From assembly GCA_015523335.1 (NCBI GenBank), contig WAKM01000039.1, positions 1 through 60,692 on the forward strand: DNA of 60,692 bases. Reading direction: 5' to 3'. This document shows, one piece after another, positions 24,767 through 35,108 of the stretch; position 1 is the stretch's first letter; each line of letters opens with the position of its first letter. A program made the translations under genes and the position numbers. The notes under the pieces were generated by a model that saw only the letters and a list, made by a program, of their open reading frames with translations, was not told where the DNA came from and did not search any database. The stretch comes from Archaeoglobaceae archaeon. GTDB lineage: Archaea > Halobacteriota > Archaeoglobi > Archaeoglobales > Archaeoglobaceae.

Positions 24767-25945
24767 CTAAGTCCGCTTTAGGATTACTATAAACTCCCTA
24801 TTCATAGTCTCAACTTTATCTCCCCTAACGTTTGAGGGACTCGATTTCTTTGGTAATCTCTTACTTGGGATCTCTCTTATTACAGTTTCCAAATGCTCGT
24901 AGCCCAAGCTTTGGAAGATCTCGGCCATTATAATATCAGTGGGGATGTTGACCTTGCAAACCGTTCTGTTACCGATCACGAGAGCTATGATATAATCCTT
25001 AAAGAAAGTGTAAACGTCCAACTTTTATTTCATCTAAGACTTCGTAAAGCGTTGGTGATTTTACGTCACTCAGGATTCTCTTAGCCCTGATTCCTCCAAG
25101 GGACAGTTTATCTATTTATCTTTTCATAATCGAATCCGAGCCACTGAAGTGAAAGTCGAGAAAATTGCTCATAAGCAACCGTCGTTCTCGAATCTCTCCG
25201 TATGGGGGAGAAGTTAAAACTATATCGGCGGAAACATCAATCCCGTTTCGAACGTCACCCAAAAAACGTCTGCAGAAATTCGATCGAGTAGCTTAGTTAT
25301 AATAGGATAGTATTCGACCGCAAATCTAACGTTCCTGTCCAAGATTTCCAAGAAAATTCCTATAGCGTTTGGATTCCAGCTTTTCAGCTTGCTTTCAGGA
25401 ATTCTGAACAGCTTATACTCACTATCCCTCGTGTTGCTGACCTTTCTAACCGTTTCGCTAAAAGCGACGAAGAGGAAATCTCTGATATTGTCATCTTCAA
25501 CCTCTCCGATAACGCTTTTGATGAACGACAGCTGTTTGATCACGGAGGGCTTGAACCAGTAGTCGATGTTGAAGAACTTAGGAACTTCAACGCTTTCAAA
25601 AATCTTCGGATTAAACTGTGCGATTGAAAGTTTTTCCTCTATCCTCTCAGTTTCCAAAAGTAGAGTCCTTACGTTTAGAGATGTAATTCTAACCTTAGAA
25701 ATTAAAATTGCGAGTGGGTTTATGTCGTATCTAAAAGCGTTTTTACCGCTTAAAATTCCTTCAACCAAAACGGTTCCAGAATCACAGAACGGATCTAAAA
25801 TGGTCTTCTTATCTCTACCATACTTCTCGATCAACTTCTTTGCGATCTGAGGTAGCATCATCGCTGGATATGTGTGAATTCCGTGAATACCTATTATTGC
25901 AGTTTCTCCTCTGAAATCCCAGCTTTTGTCTCTAATTCTTAGCAT
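24767..25945 (-). pseudogene. Decayed N4/N6 DNA methyltransferase
   Basis: The first 240 codons (25945-25220) hold the SAM motif KTILDPFCDSGTVLVEG and then lose frame in a T6 run (GACGTTTTTTGGG). One frame over, the sequence continues NGIDVSADIVLTSPPYGE, with the catalytic SPPY motif. It then shifts again to RTTVAYEQFSRLSLQWLG and again to LSLGGIRAKRILSDV. The end is the 84-codon fragment 24767-25021 with VYTFFKDYIIALVIG. Three or more frameshifts and stops mean this is a pseudogene, not a single sequencing slip. Recognition specificity cannot be read. Confidence 0.85.
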
Positions 25946-26121
25946 CCGCTCACCTTATCTTTCAATTTTTCAGATAGTATTGATTTTTCGGAAAGCCAAG
26001 CTATTATAATGTTCCTGACGACTTCCGAATCACTCGAACCCATCTAACCTTTAAGTTTCTGAATCAATTCGTATTGTTCTTTGGTTAGCACGACTTGAAT
26101 TCTCACACTTTCGTTACTCAT
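25939..26121 (-). pseudogene. Small ribbon-helix-helix (CopG-like) gene with nonsense codon
   Basis: An ATG at 26121 begins MSNESVRIQVVLTKEQ, a ribbon-helix-helix DNA-binding fold. Codon 26 is TAG, after which the same frame continues MGSSDSEVVRNIIIAWL to a stop at 25939. The stop overlaps the methyltransferase ATG (ATGCTAA), so the two once formed an operon. A single-base change of AAG or GAG to TAG would explain it. Too short to have been noticed as an intact gene. Confidence 0.65.
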
Positions 26122-26133
26122 ATTAAAATACTG

Positions 26134-26636
26134 TTATACCAGTCTTTCGAAAGTATCTCTTTTAATAAATGCGAGTGGGTATGATAGGGGATAAAATACT
26201 TTTTCAGCATTGTTTTTTCTTATCAGTTCCTTAAACTGCTCGTAAACGCTATCCGGAATGAAAACGAACTTCATACCTTCATCGAGCATAGCTCTAATTT
26301 TATCTTCCCTAAAATCGGTTTTTTTTCGCTTATACAAACGAAAACCGCGTTTTTGAACTTCGAGAATATTGAGGTGTCTTCTCTCCATCGCTCTCTTAGA
26401 GTTCTTTTAACTGCAAGGGCTACGGATCTGTCAAGATCTTGCATAATTTTGTTCCAGCTTGGAACTGCTAAATCAGATAAATACTCTTCTTTTTTCTTCT
26501 TTTTCAAAACCTCACATTCAATTCCTTTAAAATCCCTTAAAGCTATTTGCAGTAGTTGATTTTCTCCTTCAGCAATTCTTTGGCTTCTTTTAAAATCTCA
26601 TCGACCGACTTTATCCTCTCCGACAGCTTCCTCAAT
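26134..26636 (-). pseudogene. Broken gene of unknown function
   Basis: Three overlapping minus-strand frames seem to be pieces of one protein. The first is ALRKLSERIKSVDEILKEAK, directly after the CinA-like gene. The second is GENQLLQIALRDFKGIECE through KKKKKEEYLSDLAVPSW. The third is KIRAMLDEGMKFVFIPDSVY, ending at 26134. A one-base shift divides each pair. I do not recognise the family. A lysine run and the helical start are the only features. Confidence 0.45.
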
Positions 26637-26639
26637 GCA

Positions 26640-27329
26640 TCACCCTTTCAAAAGTTCCTCCAATCTCTTCTTCGCCTTTTCAACTCTTTCCCTATCTTTT
26701 CCGGAGAACTTTATTATTACGTATCCAGGCTTCGGGTAAGAACCGATCTGAACGTCTTTAAACTCCTCCACAACCCTATTCAGCTGATCCAGAATTTTCT
26801 CTTCGTATCCCTCCACGTTAAGCGTTGTTTCGTAGTATTCTTTCTCTCCAAACCTCGGCAAAATCTTTTCAAATACATCCTCCATCTCCGCGGGAACGCC
26901 GGGCATAACTGCAACGTTCTCAACCACGTAACCCGGTGCAACGCCTACATCGTTATCTATAACTTCGGAACCCTCGGGAAAGGTGCAAACCTTTTTCAAA
27001 GCTTCTTCGTTCGCATTCGGATACTTCCGCTTTAGTTTCTCAAAAACGTCTTCGTAGAGCACGAGCTTTCTGCCCAAAGCCTTGGCTATGCCTTCCGTTG
27101 TAACGTCGTCATGCGTCGCACCTAAACCTCCAGTAACGAGCACGAAATCGGCCTTCTTCCTTGCTCTATCAACTTCTTCGGCTATATCATCGATGATGTC
27201 TGGCACGGTTATGATCCTGATAACCCTATGTCCCTTCCGCGTGAGCCTACGAGCCATATATGTGGCGTTGGTATTAGAAATGTCCCCGCTGAGAATTTCG
27301 TTACCTACGCTGACGATTATAAATTCCAT
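26640..27329 (-). CDS. CinA N-terminal/MoaB-like molybdopterin-binding-fold protein
   Basis: A 229-residue protein of the COG1058 family. Motifs: SVGNEILSGDISNTNATYMA, FVLVTGGLGATHDDVTTEGI (the MPT-binding-fold GGxGxTxDD signature) and VAVMPGVPAEMEDVFE. The C-terminal deamidase domain of bacterial CinA is missing, as usual in archaea. Relatives act as pyrophosphatases on ADP-ribose or related nucleotides, but this one is unassigned. The downstream region is degraded. Confidence 0.85.
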   Translation of the reverse strand: MEFIIVSVGNEILSGDISNTNATYMARRLTRKGHRVIRIITVPDIIDDIAEEVDRARKKADFVLVTGGLGATHDDVTTEGIAKALGRKLVLYEDVFEKLKRKYPNANEEALKKVCTFPEGSEVIDNDVGVAPGYVVENVAVMPGVPAEMEDVFEKILPRFGEKEYYETTLNVEGYEEKILDQLNRVVEEFKDVQIGSYPKPGYVIIKFSGKDRERVEKAKKRLEELLKG

Positions 27330-27367
27330 GCGATTTTATAGGTTTGAAATAAGAAAAATTTTGCGAT

Positions 27368-28057
27368 CTACTCTTTCTCAGTTACGAATTTGGTTACCAA
27401 ATTCGATGGAATGAGCTCGAAGAGCATATCCTCGCTGAATGATGTGTTTACGACCTCCTCAAAATCGACATCTCCGAACTTGTAGCTCGGCGATGCCACG
27501 TAAAATTCCTTGGAGAAGTGTTTAGCCGTCAAAGCCAACGGCAGTGTGCCTGTTTTGTTTATGAACGCATCGCTAAGCACGGCATCTGCACCAACTACGA
27601 CCAAATCGCAAGCCTTAACTGCATAGCTAATAGCGGAATCCGGGAAGGTCGTTGCCAGAAGTCCCCTTCCCCTAAGATACCTCGCCATCTCTAAACCTTC
27701 CTTGCCCGGAGTCGACTCAAGAACTATCACATGCTTGGCTTTAAGCAAAGCCCTTTCGACTATGTGGCTCCTGCTAATCGTAGCAACTATTTTACCTTCA
27801 ACTATCTTCTCAAGATTCTTCGCACATCCGTCGTCCATCTCCTCTATCTCCGCCTCGATCTCCGAGATGGATTTCCCCTCTTCAACGCGCTTAAGCAACC
27901 ACCTAAGTCCAGCCATAGCTTTATGAGCCGAACAAACTTTCTTGCAGATCTCGATTCTGTCACCCTTCTTTCTTGTCTTCTTGAGAAGCTCGATCGTCAT
28001 TCTGATAATCCTCGACTGTCCGCTCGATCTATCCTTAAGAATGGTCTCAAGATCCAT
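27368..28057 (-). CDS. eIF2B-alpha/ribose-1,5-bisphosphate isomerase-like protein
   Basis: A 229-residue protein of the eIF2B/methylthioribose-1-phosphate isomerase superfamily. Typical segments: VIVLESTPGKEGLEMARYL, DSAISYAVKACDLVVVGADAV and INKTGTLPLALTAKHF with the conserved NKxGT. At about 230 residues it is shorter than R15P isomerase (about 320), so it may be a regulatory or divergent member. The frame opens with a TTG five codons upstream. The ATG at 28057 lies about 25 bases from AAAATAATATC and is preferred. It is divergent from the PHP gene. Confidence 0.75.
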   Translation of the reverse strand: MDLETILKDRSSGQSRIIRMTIELLKKTRKKGDRIEICKKVCSAHKAMAGLRWLLKRVEEGKSISEIEAEIEEMDDGCAKNLEKIVEGKIVATISRSHIVERALLKAKHVIVLESTPGKEGLEMARYLRGRGLLATTFPDSAISYAVKACDLVVVGADAVLSDAFINKTGTLPLALTAKHFSKEFYVASPSYKFGDVDFEEVVNTSFSEDMLFELIPSNLVTKFVTEKE

Positions 28058-28104
28058 GATCAAATTTAGCAAACGATATTATTTTTACCTTTTGAAATCC
28101 CTCC

Positions 28105-28743
28105 ATGATCGACCTCCACATCCACTCAATTTTCAGCGATGGAGAGCTTATTCCCTCCGAAATAATTAGAAGGATGGCGCAGTTGAGGAACGAAGGATTG
28201 GCAATTACAGATCATGCGGACTTCTCGAACATAAGCTGGATCATGCAGAACTTAAGGAGGTTCATGGATTTCAGAGACGATTACGAATTGGACGTTCTGT
28301 TCGGAGTCGAAATAACCCACGTTCCTCCTAAGCTCATCGGCAAAGCCGTAGAGCTGGCTTGGAAGGAGGGGGCGGAAATTGTCATCGTTCACGGCGAAAC
28401 GATAGCCGAGCCGGTTAAGGAGGGAACGAACATCGCTGCTGTTCAGGAGGAGATAGACATCTTAGCGCATCCCGGACTTATAGATATAAAAACAGTGGAA
28501 CTTGCTAAGGAGAATGGAGTCTATTTGGAGATTTCAGCCAGAAAAGGACACTGCCTAACCAACGGACACGTTGCAAAGATAGCTCAAGAGGTTGGATGCA
28601 AGCTTGTAATTAACACAGACTCTCATTCACCAGCGGACTTCATAGACACGAATACAGCGATAAAGATTCTAAAGGGGGCTGGAGTTGATGACGTCGAGGA
28701 TGTTTTTGAAAACTCTAAGAAGATTATAAAGAAAAGACTTTGA
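28105..28743 (+). CDS. PHP-domain metal-dependent phosphoesterase
   Basis: A 212-residue PHP-fold protein. Metal-binding motifs are DLHIHSIFSDGEL (3-15), ITDHADFSN, the GVEITH strand, IVIVHGE, and LAHPGLIDI, ending with INTDSHSP. It is compatible with a histidinol phosphatase-like or other phosphoesterase role; no his genes adjoin it. It overlaps the following frame by four bases, though the real start of the next gene is 53 bases later. Confidence 0.8.
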   Translation: MIDLHIHSIFSDGELIPSEIIRRMAQLRNEGLAITDHADFSNISWIMQNLRRFMDFRDDYELDVLFGVEITHVPPKLIGKAVELAWKEGAEIVIVHGETIAEPVKEGTNIAAVQEEIDILAHPGLIDIKTVELAKENGVYLEISARKGHCLTNGHVAKIAQEVGCKLVINTDSHSPADFIDTNTAIKILKGAGVDDVEDVFENSKKIIKKRL

Positions 28744-28796
28744 CATTCGTTGACAAGCCAAAAAACTTTAACAGTTTAGAATTGATACAGATTAGC

Positions 28797-29750
28797 ATGG
28801 AAATAAGGAAACTCCAGCTTATCGGTGGTTCGAGTTACATGATAAGTTTACCGAAACGCTGGATTAAGGAGAACAACCTAAATCAAGGTGACGAACTCAT
28901 CTTGCAGGTCGACAAATGCGTAGTTAAGATATACCCAAAAAAAGGTGCTGAAAACGTTTTTAGAGTTAAGATCGACAAGATACCGAGAGCCGACGACAAA
29001 TTCCTGAGGAGATTCATTTACGCTTTATACGTTCAGGGTTCCGACGAGATAATAATTGAGGACACGCTGTCGCCGAAGATAATTACGAAACTAAGCGAAA
29101 TCGTTAGGGATCTAATCGGAATGGAGATAATCGATGTTACCGACTACAAAGTGGTTATAAAATGTCTTACAGCTTCCGATCTCGATATCGAAGGCGTTCT
29201 TAGGAGGATGTGTCAGATCGTCACAGAGATGATCGACATAATCGAGGAGTTTCTGAGGAGGAGAAAACCATCGACTGTAAGCGTAATACCTAAGCTTGAG
29301 GAGGAGGCTGACAGATTTTATCTCTTAGCCGTCAGACTTGAGCACAAGCTTTTGAGGGAGCTATCTTGTCCGACAAAGTGGAACGAGATGAAACAGCTTT
29401 TGGGCATGAGGATAGTTGCGAAACTGCTTGAAAAGATTGCCGATGCTTTGTATGACGCCTCCGAATTCGTTTTAAGCGTTGAGGAAGGTGAAGTGCTTCC
29501 GATTCTGCTCGATTTGAGAAGGATATTCAAGATAGTTTTGGACTCATACTTCAACGGAAACGTTGAAGTGTGTGAGGACGGAATAGAAATGGCTGAGGAG
29601 CTTGAAGAGAAAATACTAAGGGCGAGAAGTGGTAAAGATGGAGTTCCTTGCAAATTGGCTTTGGAATCGTTACTTGAAGCTTGCAGACACGTCAAGTCCA
29701 TTGGAGAGATAGCTTTTAATAAAGCGGTCAGGGAAACGGTTATGGTGTGA
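28797..29750 (+). CDS. SpoVT/AbrB–PhoU-domain phosphate-responsive regulator
   Basis: A 317-residue protein with an N-terminal AbrB-type swapped-hairpin DNA-binding domain (IRKLQLIGGSSYMISLPKRW, then NLNQGDELILQVDK) and a C-terminal PhoU-like helical region (about 120-310). This arrangement is a common archaeal regulator tied to phosphate transport. The frame is open from a TTG at 28740, but those residues are not AbrB-like. The ATG at 28797 follows a TATA-like AAAACTTTAAC. No phosphate transporter lies nearby. It may also bind metals through the PhoU acidic patches. Confidence 0.82.
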   Translation: MEIRKLQLIGGSSYMISLPKRWIKENNLNQGDELILQVDKCVVKIYPKKGAENVFRVKIDKIPRADDKFLRRFIYALYVQGSDEIIIEDTLSPKIITKLSEIVRDLIGMEIIDVTDYKVVIKCLTASDLDIEGVLRRMCQIVTEMIDIIEEFLRRRKPSTVSVIPKLEEEADRFYLLAVRLEHKLLRELSCPTKWNEMKQLLGMRIVAKLLEKIADALYDASEFVLSVEEGEVLPILLDLRRIFKIVLDSYFNGNVEVCEDGIEMAEELEEKILRARSGKDGVPCKLALESLLEACRHVKSIGEIAFNKAVRETVMV

Positions 29751-29753
29751 TTT

Positions 29754-30095
29754 ATGCCGAACTACCTCGTAGTTTTACAGGGTGCGTGGATAGTCAGGAA
29801 TGCCAGAACCATAAAGGACGCGATGAACATAGCTGTTGCTGAGGCTGGAAAAAGGTTGCATCCCGATCTCGACTTCGTCGAGATAGACGTCGGAGTTACG
29901 CAATGCCCGAAGTGTCACGAAAATCTCAAGAGCGTTTTCATGGTGGCTGGAACTGCTTTGGTTGGGCTAATCTTCGAGATGAAAGTGTTCAACGCTCAGA
30001 GTAAGGAGCATGCGGCAAGAATAGCGAAGTCCGAAATAGGTAAGAGGTTGCAGAGGATTCCGCTTGAGGTGCTGGAGGTCATCGAAATAGAATAA
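29754..30095 (+). CDS. UPF0212/DUF555 family protein
   Basis: A 113-residue archaeal protein matching the UPF0212/DUF555 type. It starts NYLVVLQGAWIVRNARTI, has a CPKC pair (TQCPKCHENL, near 62-65) and ends with a second alpha/beta repeat (AQSKEHAARIAKSEIGKRL). The two halves look like a tandem duplication around the CxxC. Function is unknown. It starts 3 bases after the PhoU-like gene and is probably co-transcribed. Confidence 0.8.
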   Translation: MPNYLVVLQGAWIVRNARTIKDAMNIAVAEAGKRLHPDLDFVEIDVGVTQCPKCHENLKSVFMVAGTALVGLIFEMKVFNAQSKEHAARIAKSEIGKRLQRIPLEVLEVIEIE

Positions 30096-30097
30096 AT

Positions 30098-30970
30098 TCA
30101 TTCGATCAATTTATCGACCTCATCCTTCGCTGGGAAGTTTCTTGCTCCGTAATACCGGATGTTGTAGCTCGCCACGAAGTTTCCGAGTTTCAAGCACGTT
30201 TCGAGAGGCAAACCTTTCAGAAATCCGTATAAGAATCCGGCTGAGAATGCGTCTCCGGCTCCCGTTGTGTCAACTACCCTATCAACGCTGAAAGCCGGCT
30301 GATAGAACGTTTCATTCTTCGTAACGGCTTTGCTTCCCCTGCTTCCGAGGGTAATTACAAGAATTTCGACGAACTTCAGAACATCTTTTTCGGAAACTTT
30401 TAGACTTTTGAATTCGGGCTCAGATATTATGACCAAATTTGTGAACTTCAAAAGCTCCTTAAGTTTCTCGAAGCCCAACTTGGTGTATGGATAGCCAGGA
30501 TTTAATATTACGAACTTCCCATGCTTTTTGGCATTCTTTGCTATTTCCAAATGAACGTCGAAGCTTTGCTTTGACGGAAATGGATCCAAGTAGAAGTAAT
30601 CAACCTCCTCGTAATCCTTATCGCTTACATCCAATTCGACTACGCCGGATGCGTTCGGATGAACGAAGAAAGTTCTTTCTCCATGCCTATCAACGTAAAC
30701 GTCAACTCTGCCAGTGAGATCGTGAGTGACCTTCAGCTTCAGCTCCACATTTTTCATACTCTCTATGAAGAACTTCGCATTCTCATCCCTTCCGATGGTG
30801 GAATAGAACCTGCATTTTACGCCGAAGTTCGCCAATCCGGCTATTACGTTTGCACATGCACCGCCGGGCATCCTTACGAAGTTCTTGACGATCGCATGAC
30901 CTCCTCTCTGGGGATATTCGTCGATCGCATAGATGTGATCGACCAAAGCCGGACCTACTCCGGCTATCAT
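30098..30970 (-). CDS. PfkB-family sugar/nucleoside kinase
   Basis: A 290-residue ribokinase-fold kinase. The PfkB signatures are [17 protein letters not shown] near 34-50 (signature 1) and the catalytic anion-hole motif [13 protein letters not shown] near 236-248 with its Asp base. An ATP-site strand reads [14 protein letters not shown]. The sugar or nucleoside substrate cannot be told from sequence. It converges on DUF555 with a 2-base gap and is divergent from hel308. Confidence 0.85.
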   Translation of the reverse strand: MIAGVGPALVDHIYAIDEYPQRGGHAIVKNFVRMPGGACANVIAGLANFGVKCRFYSTIGRDENAKFFIESMKNVELKLKVTHDLTGRVDVYVDRHGERTFFVHPNASGVVELDVSDKDYEEVDYFYLDPFPSKQSFDVHLEIAKNAKKHGKFVILNPGYPYTKLGFEKLKELLKFTNLVIISEPEFKSLKVSEKDVLKFVEILVITLGSRGSKAVTKNETFYQPAFSVDRVVDTTGAGDAFSAGFLYGFLKGLPLETCLKLGNFVASYNIRYYGARNFPAKDEVDKLIE

Positions 30971-31029
30971 ATTTCGAGGATCTTCGCAGAACCGATAAGC
31001 TTTTTCTTAACTTAACCGAGCTTGGTATT

Positions 31030-33093
31030 ATGGATGTTGACGAGCTTAAGGATCATCTATCAAGCTACGTAATCGATGTTCTCAAGCGGAACGGTATTGT
31101 AAAGCTCTTTCCCCCCCAGATCGAAGCCGTAAAGAGAGGACTTTTTGATAGAAAGAATATGGTCATAGCAATTCCGACGGCAAGCGGAAAGACGCTCATA
31201 GCCGAACTTGCGATGGTAAAAGAGGTTATAGAGGGTGGTAAATGCCTTTACATCGTCCCTCTCAGAGCTTTAGCCAACGAGAAGTTCGAGGAATTTAGGA
31301 AGTGGGAAAGTATTGGGATAGATGTCGGAATAACGACCGGCGATTACGAATCCAAAGACGAGTGGCTCTCGAACAAGGATATAATCGTTGCAACCGCCGA
31401 GAAGGCAGATTCCTTGCTTAGGAATAGAGCGGGCTGGATGAGGGAAATTACATGTTTGGTTGTGGATGAGATCCACCTTTTGGATTCAGCCGACAGGGGG
31501 GCCGTTCTTGAGATTCTAATTGCTAAGATGAGAAAGATAAATTCCGAACTTAGAATAATTGCTCTCTCAGCAACGATTCCAAATGCGGACGAAATAGCAG
31601 AGTGGCTTAATGCTGAGCTTGTGAGAAGCGACTGGAGACCTGTTCCGCTGTATGAGGGTGTCTTCGTGAACGGAAAGATAGAGCTTTACGGTGATGGATC
31701 GTTGGTGGATACGAAAATAGTAGGCGAAAGCATTGAGGATCTCGTTGAGGATTGCCTTAAGGAGGGAGGACAAGTTCTCGTATTCGATTCAACGAGGAGA
31801 AATGCTGAGAATACTGCTTTAAAGCTTGCAAAGGTAACCGCAAGGTATTCTGATCCGAAAGAACTCAGGGATGTTGCAAAGTCGGTTTTGGAGGAAAACG
31901 ATGGTGAGATGAGCAGAAGGCTGTCGGAATGCGTTGCCATGGGTTGTGCATTCCATCACGCCGGACTGCTGAGCTCTCAGAGAATGGCGATAGAGAGGGC
32001 TTTCAGGGAGGGAAAGATCAAAGTGGTATGTGCAACTCCGACGTTATCGGCTGGAGTTAATCTGCCGGCGAGGAGAGTTATAATAAAAAGCTACCGCAGA
32101 TTCGACGGATTTTCGAAGCCTATTAAGGTTATGGAATACAAGCAGATGGCTGGAAGGGCTGGAAGACCGGGAATGGATGAAAGGGGTGAGGTTATATTGA
32201 TAGTTAGGAACGAAGCTGAAAAGAACAGGGTTCTGAAGAGGTTCGTCTTCGGAGAGGTTGAGAAGATAAGATCGAAGCTCGGAGCCGAGAATCACCTCAG
32301 ATTTCACAGTCTATCGCTGATAGCGGAAGGATTCGCGAAGAGCTTGAAGGATCTCGAGGATTTCTTCTCTCAGACTTTCTTTTTCCATCAGAACGAAATC
32401 CCGCTATCTTACGAGCTCGAAAGTGTTGTTTTGCAGTTGGACAGCTGGGGGATGGTTGAATTCGATTACGACAGCGTTAAGCCGACCGAATTGGGAAAAC
32501 TTGTATCAAGACTTTATATCGATCCCCTAACTGGTTATCTTTTCGTTGAAGAGCTTAAGAGATCTGAATTTCTTTCGGAATTCGAAGCTCTCTATTTAAT
32601 ATGCAGAACGCCGGATATGGAGACGATATACGTCAGGAAATCGGATTTAAACTGGCTTACCGATGAAGCGCTGATGCGTGGAATTCCGCTGAACGACTGG
32701 AGTCTTAGAGAACTCAAAACCGCTCTGTGCTTGCGAGATTGGATAAACGAGGTGGATGAGGATGCAATATGCTCCAAGTTCGGCATAGCTCCCGGAGATC
32801 TCAGAAGACTGATTGAAACCGCAGAATGGCTGACAAATGCTTTGGCAAGAATTGCGGAGTTTTTGAACGTTGAAGGACTTGACAGATTGGTCTTGAGGAT
32901 AAAGCACGGTGTTAAGGAGGAGTTGCTCGAACTCGTCGAGCTTAAGGGAATAGGAAGGGTCAGAGCCAGAAAGCTGTTCAGAGCGGGAATAAGAAGTAGG
33001 GAAGATATTTTGAGAAATAAAGAAAAGCTTCCGTCGTTGCTCGGCAAAAAGATCGCCCAAAACGTGCTTGAGCAGTTGATCAGCGAGCCCTGA
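31030..33093 (+). CDS. hel308: Hel308-type DNA repair helicase
   Basis: This 687-residue superfamily-2 3'-5' helicase unwinds lagging strands at stalled forks. Motifs: Q-motif [11 protein letters not shown], Walker A IPTASGKT (48-55), DEIH (146-149), motif III LSATIPN, motif [17 protein letters not shown] and motif [12 protein letters not shown]. The ratchet domain follows, then the C-terminal helix-hairpin-helix [17 protein letters not shown]. Length matches the Archaeoglobus enzyme whose structure is known. The last codons overlap the convergent methyltransferase gene by 14 bases. Confidence 0.95.
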   Translation: MDVDELKDHLSSYVIDVLKRNGIVKLFPPQIEAVKRGLFDRKNMVIAIPTASGKTLIAELAMVKEVIEGGKCLYIVPLRALANEKFEEFRKWESIGIDVGITTGDYESKDEWLSNKDIIVATAEKADSLLRNRAGWMREITCLVVDEIHLLDSADRGAVLEILIAKMRKINSELRIIALSATIPNADEIAEWLNAELVRSDWRPVPLYEGVFVNGKIELYGDGSLVDTKIVGESIEDLVEDCLKEGGQVLVFDSTRRNAENTALKLAKVTARYSDPKELRDVAKSVLEENDGEMSRRLSECVAMGCAFHHAGLLSSQRMAIERAFREGKIKVVCATPTLSAGVNLPARRVIIKSYRRFDGFSKPIKVMEYKQMAGRAGRPGMDERGEVILIVRNEAEKNRVLKRFVFGEVEKIRSKLGAENHLRFHSLSLIAEGFAKSLKDLEDFFSQTFFFHQNEIPLSYELESVVLQLDSWGMVEFDYDSVKPTELGKLVSRLYIDPLTGYLFVEELKRSEFLSEFEALYLICRTPDMETIYVRKSDLNWLTDEALMRGIPLNDWSLRELKTALCLRDWINEVDEDAICSKFGIAPGDLRRLIETAEWLTNALARIAEFLNVEGLDRLVLRIKHGVKEELLELVELKGIGRVRARKLFRAGIRSREDILRNKEKLPSLLGKKIAQNVLEQLISEP

Positions 33094-33646
33094 TACAAAC
33101 GACATCCTTTCCATACTTAAGATCTGCGAACTCAATCCTTTCTATTTTAAATCCAGCGTTCTCAAGCATCTTTACGATTTCATTCGAGCTGTATAGCTTA
33201 GCGTTTGCGTAAAATGGGCTGTCCTTCCTCTGACTGTATTCCTTTCCGAGTTTCGAATCCGCGGGAACGCCGCACACGACAACGACCCTTCCCACTCTGC
33301 GAGCTTCTGCCAAAGCTTTCAAAGGATCATCGAGAAAGCACAGCGTAAATGCGAAGAGAACCAAATCGAAGCTCTTATCTTTAAACGGCAGATTTTTAGC
33401 ATCGGCTTTTATAACTTCTATTCCCCTCGATTTCGCGAGCTTCAGCATCGCATCCGCCAGATCCACTCCGTATCTTATTCCAAGCTCCTTTGCGAATCTG
33501 CCTGTTCCGACTCCGACTTCAAGTCCGAGCTCGAACTTTCCGGCACCTCTTTTTATCAGTTCAACCTCCTTCAGAAACCACTCCCTGTTGCGATCATACC
33601 ATGAATCGTATCTCCCGGCGAATCTGTCAAAAATTTCGACGATCAT
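33080..33646 (-). CDS. Class I SAM-dependent methyltransferase (UbiE/type 11 like)
   Basis: A 188-residue Rossmann methyltransferase. The SAM loop is [15 protein letters not shown] (about 42-56), the acidic motif II is [16 protein letters not shown], motif [13 protein letters not shown], and motif [18 protein letters not shown]. The substrate is unknown. The stop is 14 bases inside the convergent hel308 gene. It starts 12 bases after the FAD-dehydrogenase stop on the same strand, so they form one transcript. Confidence 0.85.
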   Translation of the reverse strand: MIVEIFDRFAGRYDSWYDRNREWFLKEVELIKRGAGKFELGLEVGVGTGRFAKELGIRYGVDLADAMLKLAKSRGIEVIKADAKNLPFKDKSFDLVLFAFTLCFLDDPLKALAEARRVGRVVVVCGVPADSKLGKEYSQRKDSPFYANAKLYSSNEIVKMLENAGFKIERIEFADLKYGKDVVCIRAR

Positions 33647-33658
33647 AAAAATTGAAGA

Positions 33659-35065
33659 TTATCTATCCTTTTTCTCCTTTCTGAGTATGCTCTCAGCCGC
33701 TATCAAGCCCGTAACTGCAGCACCAACGATTCCCCTGCTTATTCCCGCTCCGTCTCCGATTGCGTAGACATTCGGAATGTTCGTCTCCATTTCGCTGTTG
33801 ACCTTCAGCTTAAGCGAGTAGAACTTGATTTCCGGAGCATACAGAAGAGTCGAATCGTCGGCTACGCCGGGGATAACCTTATCGAGCGCTTCGAGTGCAT
33901 CCAAGATGTCGTCAACAACTCTACCGGGATAAGCCAAGCTTATGTCTCCCGGAATCGCCGTTTTCAGCGTCGGCTGGACGAGACGGTTGTTCTTTATTCT
34001 CCTTTCCGTGCTCCTCCTCCCCAACCTCAGATCCTTAAGCCTCTGCACTATAGGATTACCTCCGCCAAGCTTCGTAGTTATCCTCGCAAGATCCCTACCC
34101 CACTCGTTTGGATATTCGAAGGGCTCCGTAAATTCGTAATGTCCGAGCAGAGCGAAGTTAGTGTTGTTAGTCTTCTCCTTAGCCTTGCTGTGTCCGTTGA
34201 CCAAACAGAAGTCTCCGTAATCTTCTCTGATAACCCAACCTCTTGGACACGTGCAGAACGTTCTGACGTAATCGTCGTGCCTCTTCGTAAGTATCCTTAG
34301 CTTCGGATCGTATATGACTGAAGTTATCTCGTCCATTATCGAAGCAGGAACCTCAACCCTAACTCCGACGTCTATCGCCTTCGCATTCTCACTCACGGCG
34401 ATATTGTATTTCTTAACCCACCTCTCGAGCCACTCTGATCCACCTCTTCCGACCCCGATGATGAGGTAGTCGTATTCGTATTGCTTTCCGTCGTGCAGAG
34501 TGATCTTTTTCTCTTTTGGATTGATATCCATAACCGTCTTCCTCGTGTATATCTTGACGCCGTTATCCTTCAGATACTTCTCTATACTCTTTATAACCTT
34601 GGGTAATTCGTCGCTCCCCACGTGCCTCTGCTTAAGCGGAACGAACTCAATTCCGGCGGCGTTGGCCCTCCTCATAAAATCTTCGATCTTCTCCTTGTCA
34701 GTCCCGTAAACTTCATCCGGCGCTCCGTGTTGCAAAAATATTTTATCAACTTCCTCCATCTTCTTCAGCAGATACTCCGCATCGATCAGATCGATCAGAT
34801 CTCCGCCGACGGTGTAGCTTGAAGGATACTCCGGAATCGCATAGTTCAGCTTTCCGTCGGAAAGACCACCAGCCCCTCCGACGCCGAAGGTTATGTTGCA
34901 GGGTTTGCACTTCGTGCAGAAACTTTCGGAAAGATCGCTGGGACACTTTCTTTTGTCGATATCTCTACCGAGCTCGAAGATCGCAACTTTCAACTTTCCG
35001 GCAAGCTTATATGCGGCGAACAAACCACCAGGGCCAGCTCCAACGATTATGACATCGTATTTCAT
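33659..35065 (-). CDS. FAD-dependent dehydrogenase (COG2509 type)
   Basis: A 468-residue flavoprotein. The FAD-binding motif is DVIIVGAGPGGLFAAYKL at 4-21. A cysteine-rich segment CPSDLSESFCTKCKPC (about 38-53) precedes FGVGGAGGLSDGKLN. A second flavin motif, VYAIGDGAGISRGIVGAAV, lies near the C-terminus. The Cys cluster could bind an Fe-S centre or zinc. Members of this family are undefined dehydrogenases. It is probably co-transcribed with the methyltransferase. Confidence 0.82.
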   Translation of the reverse strand: MKYDVIIVGAGPGGLFAAYKLAGKLKVAIFELGRDIDKRKCPSDLSESFCTKCKPCNITFGVGGAGGLSDGKLNYAIPEYPSSYTVGGDLIDLIDAEYLLKKMEEVDKIFLQHGAPDEVYGTDKEKIEDFMRRANAAGIEFVPLKQRHVGSDELPKVIKSIEKYLKDNGVKIYTRKTVMDINPKEKKITLHDGKQYEYDYLIIGVGRGGSEWLERWVKKYNIAVSENAKAIDVGVRVEVPASIMDEITSVIYDPKLRILTKRHDDYVRTFCTCPRGWVIREDYGDFCLVNGHSKAKEKTNNTNFALLGHYEFTEPFEYPNEWGRDLARITTKLGGGNPIVQRLKDLRLGRRSTERRIKNNRLVQPTLKTAIPGDISLAYPGRVVDDILDALEALDKVIPGVADDSTLLYAPEIKFYSLKLKVNSEMETNIPNVYAIGDGAGISRGIVGAAVTGLIAAESILRKEKKDR

Positions 35066-35108
35066 ACATTTTTAGGCTCTTCTGGCAAAGTATATTTAAG
35101 ATTTTTTA

